The notes: generated by a model from the sequence alone, not told the origin. Counted from the first letter of the stretch, positions 11,001 through 20,989 are shown. The stretch is DNA of 64,000 bases from Enoplolaimus lenunculus (GCA_030248215.1 JASANG010002859.1:433686-497685), one strand, 5' to 3'. Made by a program: numbers and translations.

Positions 11001-14000
11001 TGAGCATATTTCTAAGCCTAAGCCTAAGCGTAAGAATGAGAATATTCCTAAGCCTAAGCCAAGTAAAAAATTAGTTTAAAGCTTAAGCTTAGTCTTTTCT
11101 AGTCCCACAGAAAAACGTTCCGCCCTTGATTTTTCATGGGCCAAAATCCCGCAAATTTCTCCCCCGTCGATCTCGTGTAGGAGCATAGATTTCACTACGT
11201 TCCTCCTCACGTCATACTTTGTTTACGACTAAAACGGTTATAGAAATCGTCTGAGTATCATAGCTACCGCAATACCTTTTATAGAGCGTACAGTAGTGAC
11301 CCGAATAAGAAGGTGGTAATAAGAGCAGGAGGTCCCCATAGGACGTCCGGATCAATTGGAGTCTGTATCCCTACGTGAAGCACGTTAGTGGATAGGACAC
11401 AGTCATTAGTCCGGATTACAGTCCATATCAGGGAATAAATGCAGAAGAATGGCTATGACTGCTGAAATATGTAAGAGACACTTTGTCAACTCGCATAAAC
11501 TTTATTAAATACAAAAAAAAGATTAACGATCATGGAACAAAAATACTTCGGAACAAGTAAGTTCTCCAAAAAAGGAATATAAAAAGAAGGGTATTTGGTG
11601 TAACTAAACATGGGGAGACTTAAAAATAAATAACAGTCCGTAACCAAATAACAGTGGTACGCTTTGGAGAGGCAAAACAAAAACAACAGTCTCATTCCTC
11701 TTATTGAGGTCACAACAGTAAATGGATAGTAACAACAATGCTGGCAATAGAAATCAAATTAGTTGGTCTGCCTTCAGTTTGATAAGGCAACTGCGGGCAA
11801 ACATATTTTACATTCGGTGGGACAAAATATTTGGTTGCCATCTTCAACCACAACGATTCAATCAAAACCATATTTCAAAAGAGTCTGTCCATGAAGAAAT
11901 TAAAATTTGTGATGTATCGTTTATTAACCCTTTCTCACATGAATATTTTTAATTTCATATGAGATACAGTTTCAAGGTAAGATTCGAACTCCAGTCTCTC
12001 GGGTGAGAGGCGTTTACGATGACCACTGAGCTAAGGGGGCTGTCACGTCTTGTGGAGATTTTGCACTGCGCATATATGTTATAAATGTTAAACACTGCTC
12101 AAAGTGTCTGTGTTTCTAATATATTAATTGTATATAGTTGCTCATACTCTCTAAAAATTTAAGCTTAAATTACAGCTTAACTAAACTTGAATATCATTTT
12201 ACGTAAAACTTAAACGACTGGACGGACTAACTAAACTAGAATTTAAAGTTTTACTTCAACTAACGTGTTTTTAAGTTTAACACGAGATTAAGTAAACTTA
12301 TTTTTAGATTAAGTAATAAGTGCAGCAGTGTATTTAAGAGTTCATTAAGTTTAGCTTAAACTGAAAATAAGTAACATTTTAAATGAGTTTAAGCGTAACC
12401 TACCAGTTAGTTTAGTTAATCTTGAAAGATAGTTTAATACTGGTGGATTAGCTTATGCTTAAATCAAGTTAGTTTAAGCTTTTAGAGAGTAGTATACTCT
12501 GTGAGTTAAAGGGTTATTTTCAGATCGAAACGGAAACATTTCAACGACTCAAACTGAAAACATTAACACTTTACCACCTCAACTTGACTCAAGTACCATC
12601 ATGCGGTCGCCAGTAATCAAATTTCTTCAATCACGAATTCAAAATATGCAACAATTTTCAGTTGCTCATTCTCAACGGCAGTTAGAACCTTCAATTAGCA
12701 TGACTCCACTGATTGATCCAACGTCTGTCGCTCTGAGTCTCCAAACGGGAACGACCAGGGGCTCCTCTCGTGGAATTGATAACTTATCGCTAACCTTAGA
12801 CGAGACCAACCCTGCGATCAAAGAAACTAATATTGATTCAGAACACCGAAAATTATCCGTTAATCCTCTCGCGTACCCTAGCATTTACATGCCTGATGGA
12901 CATCAAGTTCCGCATCCCAAACAGCTACAACCTTCCGATACGGTACAACCCACACCGAGACCGTGGATCTACAGCGTTCTTACGGATTCCACTAAATCTA
13001 AGACCCTAAGACGAAGTTTTAGTCGAAAAACTACGCCAAAACCCGCTGACCAATGTTGCGAGCAACTTTATCATTTAAATCATACTTCCAGAATGGATCC
13101 ATATTTAGTTTCACTGGATGCCAGGGATACTGTTGCACAAGCGCCATATGCTCTTTCTAAACGAAAACAAGTAGTTCCAAAGGATGACGCTAAACCTTTT
13201 GTTAGGAATGGATCTAAGGTACGCAAACTCAATGTTTTAGTTTATAGCGAACGTGACGGTGTGATGGCAGGGGAAAAGCCTACTGGAACCTATGATCGAA
13301 ACAATATTGAAATATCAAACGCTCAAATTTGTGGACATTTATCATCTAACCACATTAAACTAATACCTCCAATGGAACAGTATCCATCCACCGGTATTTC
13401 GAATACAAATTGTTCAGCTGAAACTGTACCTCTTAACGCGTCCGATACCCTAATAACACAAGCACAGGTACATGACAACCCTCAAAGCGTTCACCGCAAC
13501 TCAAAATCGAACTTTATTCGAAATAAATACCCAACTAAAAGCGTTGACACCTATCGCACTGTACCCAAACTTACCGCCGGTAGAAGCATTTACAGTTCAT
13601 TTTCGAATTGTCATCTTGGGCCTGGCAGCCGTCGACCAAGCTTTATCGCTGCAGTAAGAAACAATCAACACACGCGATCACGTAGTACAGATAACATTTT
13701 GACTTCGACATGGTTTGGCAAAGAATCAGCCACAATCGAAAACGGCAATTTTCAACAACAAATACAACAAGAACAAGGCGAGAAGACACTTGGATACGAA
13801 CGTTTGAAAACAGAACGAGAGCGTCATAACGATGGCAAAAGAGAGACGGCAGCAAAGACAGCAGCATCAAGTCCGGGAGACGAAAAAGCCGAAACGACAG
13901 AAAATTCAATCATCCATAATTCAGTATGGGTTTCAGGAGTGCGTGAACATCAGAGAAAAAAATCCGCACCAAACGAGAACAGCAAGTATTTTCGACAGAT

Positions 14001-14406
14001 GATGGAACAGAACCACAATGAGAATACAATTGGATACGAACGTTTGGTACCAGAACCAGGGCCAGAAGGTGAACACAAAGAGAAGCCGTCTGATTATTGT
14101 GGCATTCGTGATGCAGTATGGTTTTCAGAAAAGCTTCAACGCCGCCGCCCAAGCTATGCAAAGGCAATTTTGACCAAAAACACACCAATAGCGAATAGTA
14201 AAAGAAGGGAATCGCTAGCAAGAGACCAACAGCTGTCTATCGGTAAACATGTTGATCACAGACTGGTTGCTGAAATCCAAAATGTTAGCAATCGTTCGTT
14301 AGGTCGAGATTACCGAGAATCGACCATACAGGATATGTCGAGTCGTGGAAATGATGATATTGAAGCTGAATTAGCAGATTTAAACAGAACCATAACTTTG
14401 GTGTAA
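8098..14406 (+). CDS. membrane protein with long disordered tail and PDZ ligand (5' incomplete, 4 exons)
   Basis: Exons by splice signal and phase: 8098-8178, 9099-9528, 10368-10563, 12524-14406. Phases join without a stop, giving about 862 residues with the N-terminus upstream of 8098. Exon 1 encodes a cysteine-bearing, probably extracellular piece (CVGEAATCGDFKC). Exon 2 begins with one clear hydrophobic helix (SVTSLFVAGLLFTIAIQ) followed by a basic stretch. The remaining roughly 800 residues are polar and low in hydrophobicity, so probably cytoplasmic and disordered. Basic serine sites recur (LRRSFS, SRRPSF, RRRPSY, KRRES), resembling basophilic kinase targets. A diverged block with W[FV] and GYERL recurs near 13700-14150. 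The protein ends T-L-V, a class I PDZ ligand. I do not recognise the family. A multi-pass protein with a last helix and a PDZ tail (TARP/claudin-like or BK-beta-like topology) is only a guess. All three introns carry TTAGGC-MITEs. The stop is at 14404-14406. Confidence 0.75.
8440..8600 (+). mobile_element. TTAGGC-MITE, family A (intronic)
   Basis: GCCCATGTATAGAACAAGAC and GTTCTATACATGGGCC are the inverted ends. The internal order is the family standard: GATCGTTTTCCG, AAGCTTTA, TTTTTGCTTAGGC repeats, then CTTATACTACTGTTGCGGCC. CTGATTTT and CTGATTTG flank it. It lies in intron 1 of the membrane-protein gene. Confidence 0.85.
8774..9033 (-). mobile_element. piggyBac-like TTAA MITE with tRNA-like segment
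   Basis: TTAA (8770-8773) and TTAA (9034-9037) flank inverted ends CCCTTTATCACATGAA and the reverse of ATGTGAGAACAGG. TTAA duplications and CCC ends are hallmarks of piggyBac-type elements. On the minus strand the interior holds a tRNA-like A box (TAGCTGAGTGG) and B box (GGAGTTCGAATCC) at about 8820-8884. Near the right end is the palindrome GAGTTGCTTATAGGCAACTC. It lies in intron 1, ending 65 bases before the next exon. Confidence 0.85.
9678..10065 (+). mobile_element. TTAGGC-MITE, family B (intronic, tandem right ends)
   Basis: The left end is CCAGTGTTACTTTAAGGGGC and the right end CCCCTTAAAGTAACAATGGCC. Internally it has the subterminal GATTCTAGATTACATTTTTT block and TTAGGC repeats interleaved with CATTTTTGCAA. 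The right-end block CTTAATCTACTGTTACGCCC occurs three times in tandem at 9898-10050. It lies in intron 2 of the membrane-protein gene. Confidence 0.85.
10195..10350 (+). mobile_element. TTAGGC-MITE, family C (intronic)
   Basis: GGACCTGTATAAAGATCAGG on the left, GTTGTTCTATAGATTGGC on the right, with AAGCTTTAAGC and TTAGGC/TTTAGGC repeats between. It ends 17 bases before the acceptor of exon 3. Confidence 0.75.
10696..11142 (-). mobile_element. TTAGGC-MITE, family C, expanded copy
   Basis: GGCCAATGTAAAGAACACGG begins and TTTTTCATGGGCC ends the element. CCTAAG arrays are broken by a recurring spacer (CGTAAGAATGAGCATATT), and one internal segment is duplicated, so two copies of the AGTAAAAAATTA subterminal block are present. 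It lies in intron 3 of the membrane-protein gene. Confidence 0.8.
11291..11718. mobile_element. mariner-like (TA) MITE, full length
   Basis: TA flanks (11289-11290, 11719-11720) enclose CAGTAGTGACCCGAATAAGA and the reversed end TTATTGAGGTCACAACAG. TA duplication with CAGT ends fits the Tc1/mariner group. No transposase remains. Other copies lie at 7020, 22436, 27873, 28556, 34126 and 54401. Confidence 0.8.
11928..12513 (-). mobile_element. TTAA MITE with tRNA-like segment, carrying a nested MITE
   Basis: TTAA (11924-11927) then CCCTTTCTCACATGAA on the left. The right end is AAAGGG followed by TTAT (12514-12517), a one-base change from TTAA. tRNA-like A and B boxes occur on the minus strand at about 11975-12045. 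A separate TA-flanked MITE (12147-12489) is inserted near the right end. The element stops 10 bases before the acceptor of the 1.9-kb terminal exon. Confidence 0.8.
12147..12489. mobile_element. TA-flanked MITE, CTCTCTAAAA family (nested)
   Basis: TA on both sides (12145-12146, 12490-12491) with inverted ends CTCTCTAAAA...TTTTAGAGAG and AGTTTAAG-rich sides. It is inserted into the TTAA MITE at 11928-12513, so it is the younger of the two. Confidence 0.85.
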
Positions 14407-15160
14407 CTTTCGTGCAATCACTGGTGGATCCAGAGGGGGGGGGCAGAGGGGGTCGGTCGGAGGAAAACGCCGCCCCACCATCTGAAAATTTGTGTTGAAA
14501 TGATAAGGTACCCTACCTTACAATTTTCCCTCTCAGAACATTTTTTGTAAAAAAATTTTCCCGCAGAATTTTTGTGTGACAAAATGATAAGGTCCCGCTA
14601 ACCTTAGTTTTGCGTTTCATAACATTTGCCAGCCCGCCCCCCGTCAGAAATTTTTGGATCCGACTCTGCGTGGAAAAATGCCAAGATACAACCGCGGGGA
14701 TCGACGTTTGGAAAAATGTGAAAGGATTTACAAATAAACTGGTTTGCAGTTTTAGCTGAAGCTGTTGTATAAACATTTTACGAGTAATTTATAAAAAACA
14801 CACCCGTAGCCAAATCAGGGGCTAAAACTTTTCTCAGGAGGGGCATACAAGGTTCGTCGATGAGATACAAGCAAAGTTGACAATTTCCTAGGGGGGGCTG
14901 AGCCCCTCTTGGCCATGAGCCTGGTGGTAGTGAAAAAACATACAATATTTGCAATAACTATTATTTCCACTATGGTGCATTGACAAATTAAGTTTTCAGA
15001 GGTGTACAATATTCTTCGGGCGGGGCGTTCAACATCCGCACCCCATTTAGCCGTACGTTGAGCATGTCTGGTTGTAAAATACTCGATTGTCGTTAATTTT
15101 CACTCGGGGGGAAATCTAGCACAACCCCTTTTAATCTCTGACTGTAACACCATAATATCG
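14407..15160. repeat. interspersed-repeat fragments downstream of the membrane-protein gene
   Basis: Contains GGATCCAGAGGGGGG (14428) and TTTTTGGATCC (14652), inverted ends of a G-run-bearing element of about 230 bases. Next is a fragment of a dispersed repeat with CGTAGCC (14806) and GGGGGGGCTGAGCCCC (14890-14906), related to the copies at 22150, 31975, 41707 and 53700. An AATAAA occurs near 14733. Confidence 0.5.
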
Positions 15161-15164
15161 GATT

Positions 15165-15420
15165 GATGAAAACGTGTCAGACTTGTGCCCAAAATGCGGC
15201 ATCAGGCCACACACCGTTGAACACGTTTTCGACTACAAAGCTAAACCAACCACATTGGATGTATCAGCGTTATGGATCAGACCATGGGAAGTGATTGCTT
15301 GGTTCGGCTCGACACTGACAGATGGACAAAGCGATGGTGGGATGAACGAATGACGTTGGTTACGTCTACCAGAAGACGAAGAGAAGAACAACGCTGTAGA
15401 CAAGGGTAATTGGCAATGTT
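15165..15420 (+). pseudogene. LINE C-terminal fragment (zinc-knuckle tail)
   Basis: A plus frame from about 15168 reads DENVSDLCPKCGIRPHTVEH then VFDY, KAKPTTLDVSALW and WEVIAWFG. The CxxC...H...C-like knuckle, then a short P-T-L-D-x-x-x-LW stretch, is typical of the extreme C-terminus of non-LTR retrotransposon ORF2 proteins. The expected fourth cysteine is tyrosine here and no reverse transcriptase precedes it, so it is an isolated, dead 3' fragment. The family (jockey/CR1-like) is not resolved. Confidence 0.6.
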
Positions 15421-15597
15421 TTACCGGTCTCTGAAACGAGACGTCAATAGTAAAAAGTGAACACGGGAAAGCATAAAAAGTTATAAATATTTCGTAAAAA
15501 CTTAGTTGAATATGAAAGTTATTTTTAATCAGTTCACTAAAATTTGTCTAAGTTACAGAACGTACAATATAAAATTTAGAGTCGTATTTGATATTTC

Positions 15598-15823
15598 GGC
15601 CTGTGTATGCAACAGGGGCGGCACAGTAGTATAAGAGTATTCCTATGCCTAAACCAAAGCGTAAAAACGAGCGTATACCTACAACGAAGCAAAAAATTAG
15701 CCTAAAGCTTAAGTTTACTCAATTCCAGACCGATAAGATGAAGCAAAAAAATTAGTCTAAAGCTTAAGTTTACTCTATTCCAGTCCGACAGAAAAACGTT
15801 CCGCTCCTCATCTTTACATGGAC
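15598..15823 (-). mobile_element. TTAGGC-MITE, family C, short degraded copy
   Basis: Left end GGCCTGTGTATGCAACAGGG, right end TTTACATGGAC. It has the subterminal AGCCTAAAGCTTAAG block twice and only a few TTAGGC-type units. Confidence 0.7.
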
Positions 15824-15933
15824 TGATACTTTAGCATCTAAATTTCGTAATACCATTTCTTAATTCCAATAGGATCATAAAGCATACGAAGTCAGAACAT
15901 CTGATGTGGCAACACGATACTTATTCGAAAATT

Positions 15934-16126
15934 GGCCGATGTTACGTTTAGGGGCATAACAGTAGATTAAGTCTAAGCCTAATTCTAAACCTAAGCGTTG
16001 CAAAAATGAGTTTCTAAGCCTAAGCCTAAGCCTAAGCCTAATCCTAAGCAAAAATGAAATCTAGAATCTAAACCTACTCTTGTAGATCCACCAGGAACCT
16101 GGACATTCTTTCAAGTAACATGGGCC
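15934..16126 (-). mobile_element. TTAGGC-MITE, family B
   Basis: GGCCGATGTTACGTTTAGGG and AAGTAACATGGGCC ends, flanked by CGAAAATT (15926-15933) and CGAAAAAT (16127-16134), an 8-bp duplication with one mismatch. Contains CCTAAG repeats. Confidence 0.85.
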
Positions 16127-16595
16127 CGAAAAATAATATGTCGCTATTCTCTATTTCTCAAAAAAACAGCTCTACGATAGTAATAATTTTTTGTCATTTT
16201 GTATTGCTGATGGCTTCAACCAGCGGTTCAGCACCCAAGACGACGCAGTGGAAGCCACCCGTTCCGTTTTTGAAATTAGAAAATATTTCATAAAATATTG
16301 AATAAAAAATTTCATGAAAAAAATAGAAGCGATTACTACTTTACAAATCAGCAAAATAACTGAAAAACTTTGGTTTATGGTCTGTCTTTTGCCCTCTCAA
16401 TTTTGGCTAAAGTTTACCAGTTTTGGAATATCATCCTACAGGGAATACAAAATATGACATTGCAGCCGTTATTTGACAACCATTTTTCTAAATATAAGTT
16501 TCATATGTGTGCGTTTGTTATGTCAAAAATTAAATAAGCGAGCATATAACTGTGGATTTCCAAAGCTGTGAGATTAAAAGGGCAGAAAAAAATGT

Positions 16596-16960
16596 GGCCC
16601 ATTTATAGAACAGGGCCGGATCGTTTTCCGGAGAGACTATAATAGAGTCAGCTTAAGCTTTAGACTAATTTTTTTGCTTAGGCTTAGGAATAGGCTCATT
16701 CATTCGCTTAGGCTTAGGCTTAGGCTTAGGCTTAGGCTTAGTCTTAGGCTTAGGCTTAGGCTTAGGCTTAGGCTTAGGCTTAGGCTTAGGCTTAGGCTTA
16801 GGCTTAGGCTTAGGCTTAGGCTTAGGCTTAGGCTTAGGCTTAGGCTTAGGCTTAGGCTTAGGCTTAGGCTTAAGCTTAGGCTTAGGCTTAGGCTTAGGCT
16901 TAGGCTTAGGCTTACGAATATGCTTATACTACTGTTCCAGCCCTGCTCTAAACATGGGCC
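16596..16960 (+). mobile_element. TTAGGC-MITE, family A, with the longest TTAGGC array
   Basis: GGCCCATTTATAGAACAGGG and AAACATGGGCC ends, flanked by AAAAATGT on both sides (16588-16595, 16961-16968). The interior 16675-16915 is an almost uninterrupted run of about 38 TTAGGC hexamers, all in the same orientation. The family's AAGCTTTAGACTAATTTTTT block precedes it and CTTATACTACTGTTCC follows. Confidence 0.92.
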
Positions 16961-17229
16961 AAAAATGTCGTATATGGTATATTCTAAATTTTAGATGACT
17001 TCGTCGATCTGAATTTTTGTTTGACTAAATAAAATGGGCTGGTTTGTATAATAACTGCTGTCTCAGTATATCGATACCCTTTTTGAATATTTTCATGCTG
17101 TCTATCTTCCCTCTCCCCTCTATATAAGGTTTCCCTTGCACACCTAAACAACCTAATCCTAATACCTTCACCTCCACCTGAGCCTAAAGCTAAGCGTCAC
17201 CCTAAACCTGACCATGTGATAATGTACTA

Positions 17230-17290
17230 GGCCCATGTATAGAACAGGGCCGGATCGTTTTCCAGAAACACCGTCGTAGCTTAAGCCTCT
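17230..17290 (+). mobile_element. TTAGGC-MITE family A, left-end fragment
   Basis: GGCCCATGTATAGAACAGGG with the following GATCGTTTTCCAG only. No TTAGGC array or right end follows. Confidence 0.6.
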
Positions 17291-17630
17291 GAGATACTGA
17301 AGTGAGTATATGGTATATTGAAGCTTTTAGGCTTCGGCATCTACTGCGATACTCCCTCAAAAGTTACCTAGTGTTGGCATGATATTGTAGAAGTTACAAA
17401 ACTCGGTTTAACTCAAGCTAATCTAGTGTATTGATCAAATTTTCCAGTTTATAACTAAACTGACTTGTACTTAACGCTTAAACGTATTTCAAATTCACTT
17501 ATTTTTAATTTGAACAATTTCTTACAGATACTTACATAACTTTTGAGCAGCACTTGCAACGCAAGCCGCCAATGATATTAGCTCAAACTTGTGTTAAGAC
17601 TTAAAAATTTGTTAGCTTAAGTGGCCGAAG

Positions 17631-17778
17631 AACAGGGCCATAAGTGAAGCCTAAACTTAAGCCTAAGCGTAAGATTGGGCTTATTCTTAAGCCAAAGCCT
17701 AACCAAAAAATTAGTGTAAGGCTTGAGTTTACTCTATTACAGTCTCGCAGAAATAGGTTCCACTGCTCATCCTTACGC
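17631..17778 (-). mobile_element. TTAGGC-MITE family C, fragment
   Basis: CCTAAG-type repeats with the subterminal AAAAAATTAG block and the AGTCTCGCAGAAA end. Termini are degraded. Confidence 0.5.
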
Positions 17779-17906
17779 ACCGTTTAAGTTAAACATAAAA
17801 TTTTAGTTTAGTTTGTCCGACCAGCCATTTATGTTTTGCAAAACTGTATTCAACTTTATATTCGTTTTTTGTGGATGCAGTAACTAAAGCGCCAACGGAA
17901 GTTTAA

Positions 17907-18168
17907 CCCCTTCTCACATTGAGTTGCCTATAGGCAACTCAGCGCAATGTATATACGGTAAGTAATATATTCGCACCGTGTTTAACAATTGCAACACATA
18001 TACATATTACTAAATCACCACAAGACGTGAGAGCCCCCTCGGGCTCGACCGTCAAGCTCCTATAGCTGAGTGGTCATCGTAAACGCCTCCCACTACAGTC
18101 ACTGGAGTTCGAATCCTAGCATAAAAGTAGGTCTCAAAAGAAATAGAAAGTATTCACGTGAGAAAGGG
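17907..18168 (+). mobile_element. TTAA MITE with tRNA-like segment
   Basis: TTAA (17903-17906) and TTAA (18169-18172) flank CCCCTTCTCACATT and the reverse of CACGTGAGAAAGGG. The palindrome GAGTTGCCTATAGGCAACTC (20 bp, perfect) lies near the left end. On the plus strand about 18055-18118 reads as a tRNA-like piece: A box TAGCTGAGTGG, B box GGAGTTCGAATCC. This is the cleanest copy in the window. Confidence 0.9.
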
Positions 18169-18428
18169 TTAAGTACAAACTCTAAGATCGATACTACCAC
18201 TCAAATAAGCTTCAAGCACTACAGACTATTCTGGTTTTCGCATTTCATATTAAATATAAGATTATTTTCGGACAGGGTGTAATCGGATAAAATCCGTTTC
18301 CGCTTCCGTTATTTTGTTCACTATCGGTTTCCACTTCCGTTTCCGTACAGAATGGCAAAAACTTTTGTTTCTTAAAAGTATAACATTGTCCCAGATTTAC
18401 ACTGAGAATAGGTATATTCATACTTTTT

Positions 18429-18566
18429 GGGCTAGTGTAGAACCGCGACGGAACAGAATTATAAGCATATTCCTAAGTCTAAGTCTATAAACCTAAGCCT
18501 AAGCCTAAGCCTAAGTCAAGCGAAAAATAGTCTAAAGCTTAAGCTTAATCTAATCCCACAGAAAAA
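18429..18566 (-). mobile_element. TTAGGC-MITE family C, fragment
   Basis: GGGCTAGTGTAGAACCGCGA start, CCTAAG repeats, AGTCTAAAGCTTAAG block and CACAGAAAAAC end. The right terminus is missing. Confidence 0.6.
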
Positions 18567-18569
18567 CTC

Positions 18570-19540
18570 TACGAACGAGCCGTGTTTATGCTAATTATAT
18601 AATTATGTTACTGAACTAATTTCAGCAGGTTTTTAAATTCGAGGTATATCGACCTCAATAAACGAAAATATTTTTAAAAAAACTCTGCGAACGAAGCGAG
18701 CGAAAAGCCGGTGGCACTTTTTTATTCCACCTAATTGAAGATATACTAATTGCCCTCCGTAGGTGGCTGTGCCACTCCTAAAAAAATTTGAAATTAAAAA
18801 CTAAAACGAATCTAAAACCAAAACCTAAATCCACACCTTAAGGGAGTCCCCGGCTCCGCCTAGTCTCTCGTAGAACTTAAGTTAGGCTCAGGGTTGCTAA
18901 ACCGCGTAAAATTTATAAAATCTATGCATGGCGGCTGCGTCCACAAGGTATTAGTATCAGGAGCCCTGCGTGGCCATAATATATATATTTTTGCTGGCCT
19001 AGTGTGCCAAAGCACTTAGCTAGGGGGTTTGGGGGTTTATGTTGTTGTTGTTGTTAGGTTATTGTAATGATGGATTCAAGTGTCCCTAAGGTGCCCGAGA
19101 CACCCCGGACCCTCAAATTATGGATATGCAAATCAGCTCAACACGGGGGCTGGGGTAGCCAGCCCCCAAAATCATTATTGTATATTTCAACCTAGAATGT
19201 GTTGTGCTTTTGGCTCGCAATTTATTGGTTTTTATTGAGTTGATCTGCATAGGTGAACGGGGTGACTTAGGCAAAACAGGCGTTTAATTGGCATTAGAGT
19301 CACGGTAGCTCAATGTGAGCCCACGGTGAACCGGCAGTAGGAATTCAGCAACAGGGGGCAAGTTTCGGCTGTTTTTAGGGGATATCTTGGGATTTTGTGC
19401 GGTTACTTGGGATTGTACGGAAATTCTGGGAATTGTCACGTTAAGTTTGTGAGCTTGTGACTTAGTTGAACAACAGGGTTAAGGTATAGTAGTAGACGTG
19501 CGGAAAGCACCTTAACAAAGGAACTTTCGGCACATTCAGT
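18570..19540. other. unassigned stretch with diverged repeat pieces
   Basis: Contains short GC-richer blocks (for example a GCGAACGAAGCGAGCGAAAAGCC-type motif near 18690) shared with the dispersed repeat at 20990 and 31030. No ORF with coding character was found. Confidence 0.4.
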
Positions 19541-19755
19541 TGAATAAGTTCAGCAGGATAAGCATATTACTTGTATTGTTTCGGTACTCGTGCTTTACTC
19601 GTTTAGTTTTACTACGGCGTTGGGGGAATAAAAGGGGAAACACGACTGCATTATTGAACCAGGGCGATCTAGCGTCATTGGAATACGGACATAAACGCGG
19701 AGTTGGTCGTTTCTATAGGCATCCGAAATTACGAACTATTTACACCCTCCATATA

Positions 19756-19887
19756 TCCCGTTGGTCTGGGACATTAATATAAAAGTCGAATTTTTCAAAT
19801 CCCGTTGGTCTGGGACATTAATATAAAAGTCGAATTTTTCAAATCCCGTTGGTCTGGGACATTAATATAAAAGTCGAATTTTTCAAA
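19756..19887. repeat. 44-bp tandem repeat, three copies
   Basis: Three consecutive units beginning TCCCGTTGGTCTGGGACATT at 19756, 19800 and 19844 with essentially no divergence, so the duplication is recent. Confidence 0.95.
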
Positions 19888-20561
19888 AATTTAATTTGAG
19901 TGCGTAACGATCATTGGAGGTCGCGAAAAACTAAAATTAACAAAAAAACGTGAAATCCAACCATTTTTTGGCAAACGCTGGAAGGCAGAACGTCTCTACA
20001 CCTGTGCATTATTAACACAATTCATCTCCATAAAACAAATTAAATTTTATTACGAGTCCCGTTTACTACTTTGTAAAAACACTTTACTTAAAATACTTTA
20101 GTTATATTTTACTAACTTTTTTAGTAAAAGTGTCTTAAATATTGAGTAAATATTTGCTGAAATAATGTAAATAAGTAAATCTACTCGTGTCATTTCCTGA
20201 TTAATTGAGTAAATGTATTAAAGCTAAGAATTTTGTGTTTGCTTAAAATTAAGTAAACTTTGATTTTTAGTGAGTATTTTTTTACTCAAGCAATTTTTAG
20301 TATCAAAAAATCTTAACCTAACAGGAGAAGATACGAGAGGGTTACCGTATGACATCCAGTTACCATTTTTTGAATAAATATATCCAGGTAAAAACCTAAT
20401 TTTCAATAGATTAAGTATCTTATACCAGTACGTTACTACTTACTGGTTTATCTCGCTGTTAAGCAACACATATCTCAAAGCCTGTTGTAGATTTAACTAT
20501 TGCTCACTGTTGATGATAAATTATTGGTCACACTTGTGTGATAAAACCTTATATGATTGAA

Positions 20562-20743
20562 ATCAGGGGCGGAACGTTTTTCTGTAACACTAGAATTGAA
20601 TAAGCTTAAGCTTTAGACTAATTTTTTGCATGGCTTAGGCTGAGGCTTAGGCTGAGGAATATGCTCATTCTTACGCTTATGTTTAGGCTTAGGCTTAGGA
20701 ATATGCTTATAATACAATTCCGCCCCTGTTTTGTACATTGGCC
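20562..20743 (+). mobile_element. TTAGGC-MITE, family C
   Basis: ATCAGGGGCGGAACGTTTTT on the left and CCCCTGTTTTGTACATTGGCC on the right. It has the AAGCTTTAGACTAATTTTTT block and TTAGGC units broken by the GAATATGCTCATTCTTACGC spacer. Confidence 0.8.
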
Positions 20744-20989
20744 ATTATTTCAGTATCTGTTTAATATATGAATATTAGTTTGATTTTCTGTCCTTGTGTC
20801 AAAACGGAAGCTTTTTGTTTCATGTCAGACGTCACATGGTACACATATATTCACATGGTTTTCTCGAGAAGCAATGTATATAAGGTCTATACCCAAAGAA
20901 TCAGGCGGGCAGCAATAGAGAGCCGGCTCTTCTCAGATTCTCAGAATCAATACCTTGTATCATGATTTAGTGCTTAAATTGTAGTCAGG

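Noticed and set aside
16675-16915. A true telomere or chromosome end
   Set aside because: The array is enclosed by transposon ends and 8-bp target duplications, with unique sequence on both sides.
16674-16994. ORF of LRLRLR repeats over the TTAGGC array
   Set aside because: It is the direct translation of a hexamer repeat inside a MITE.
18055-18118. Functional tRNA gene in the TTAA MITE
   Set aside because: Boxes are good, but the cloverleaf is incomplete, the same piece recurs in all MITE copies, and the boundaries follow the MITE.
20875-20930. Core promoter (GTATATAAGG) near 20.9 kb
   Set aside because: A lone TATA-like match in AT-rich DNA with no supported transcript start or first exon nearby.
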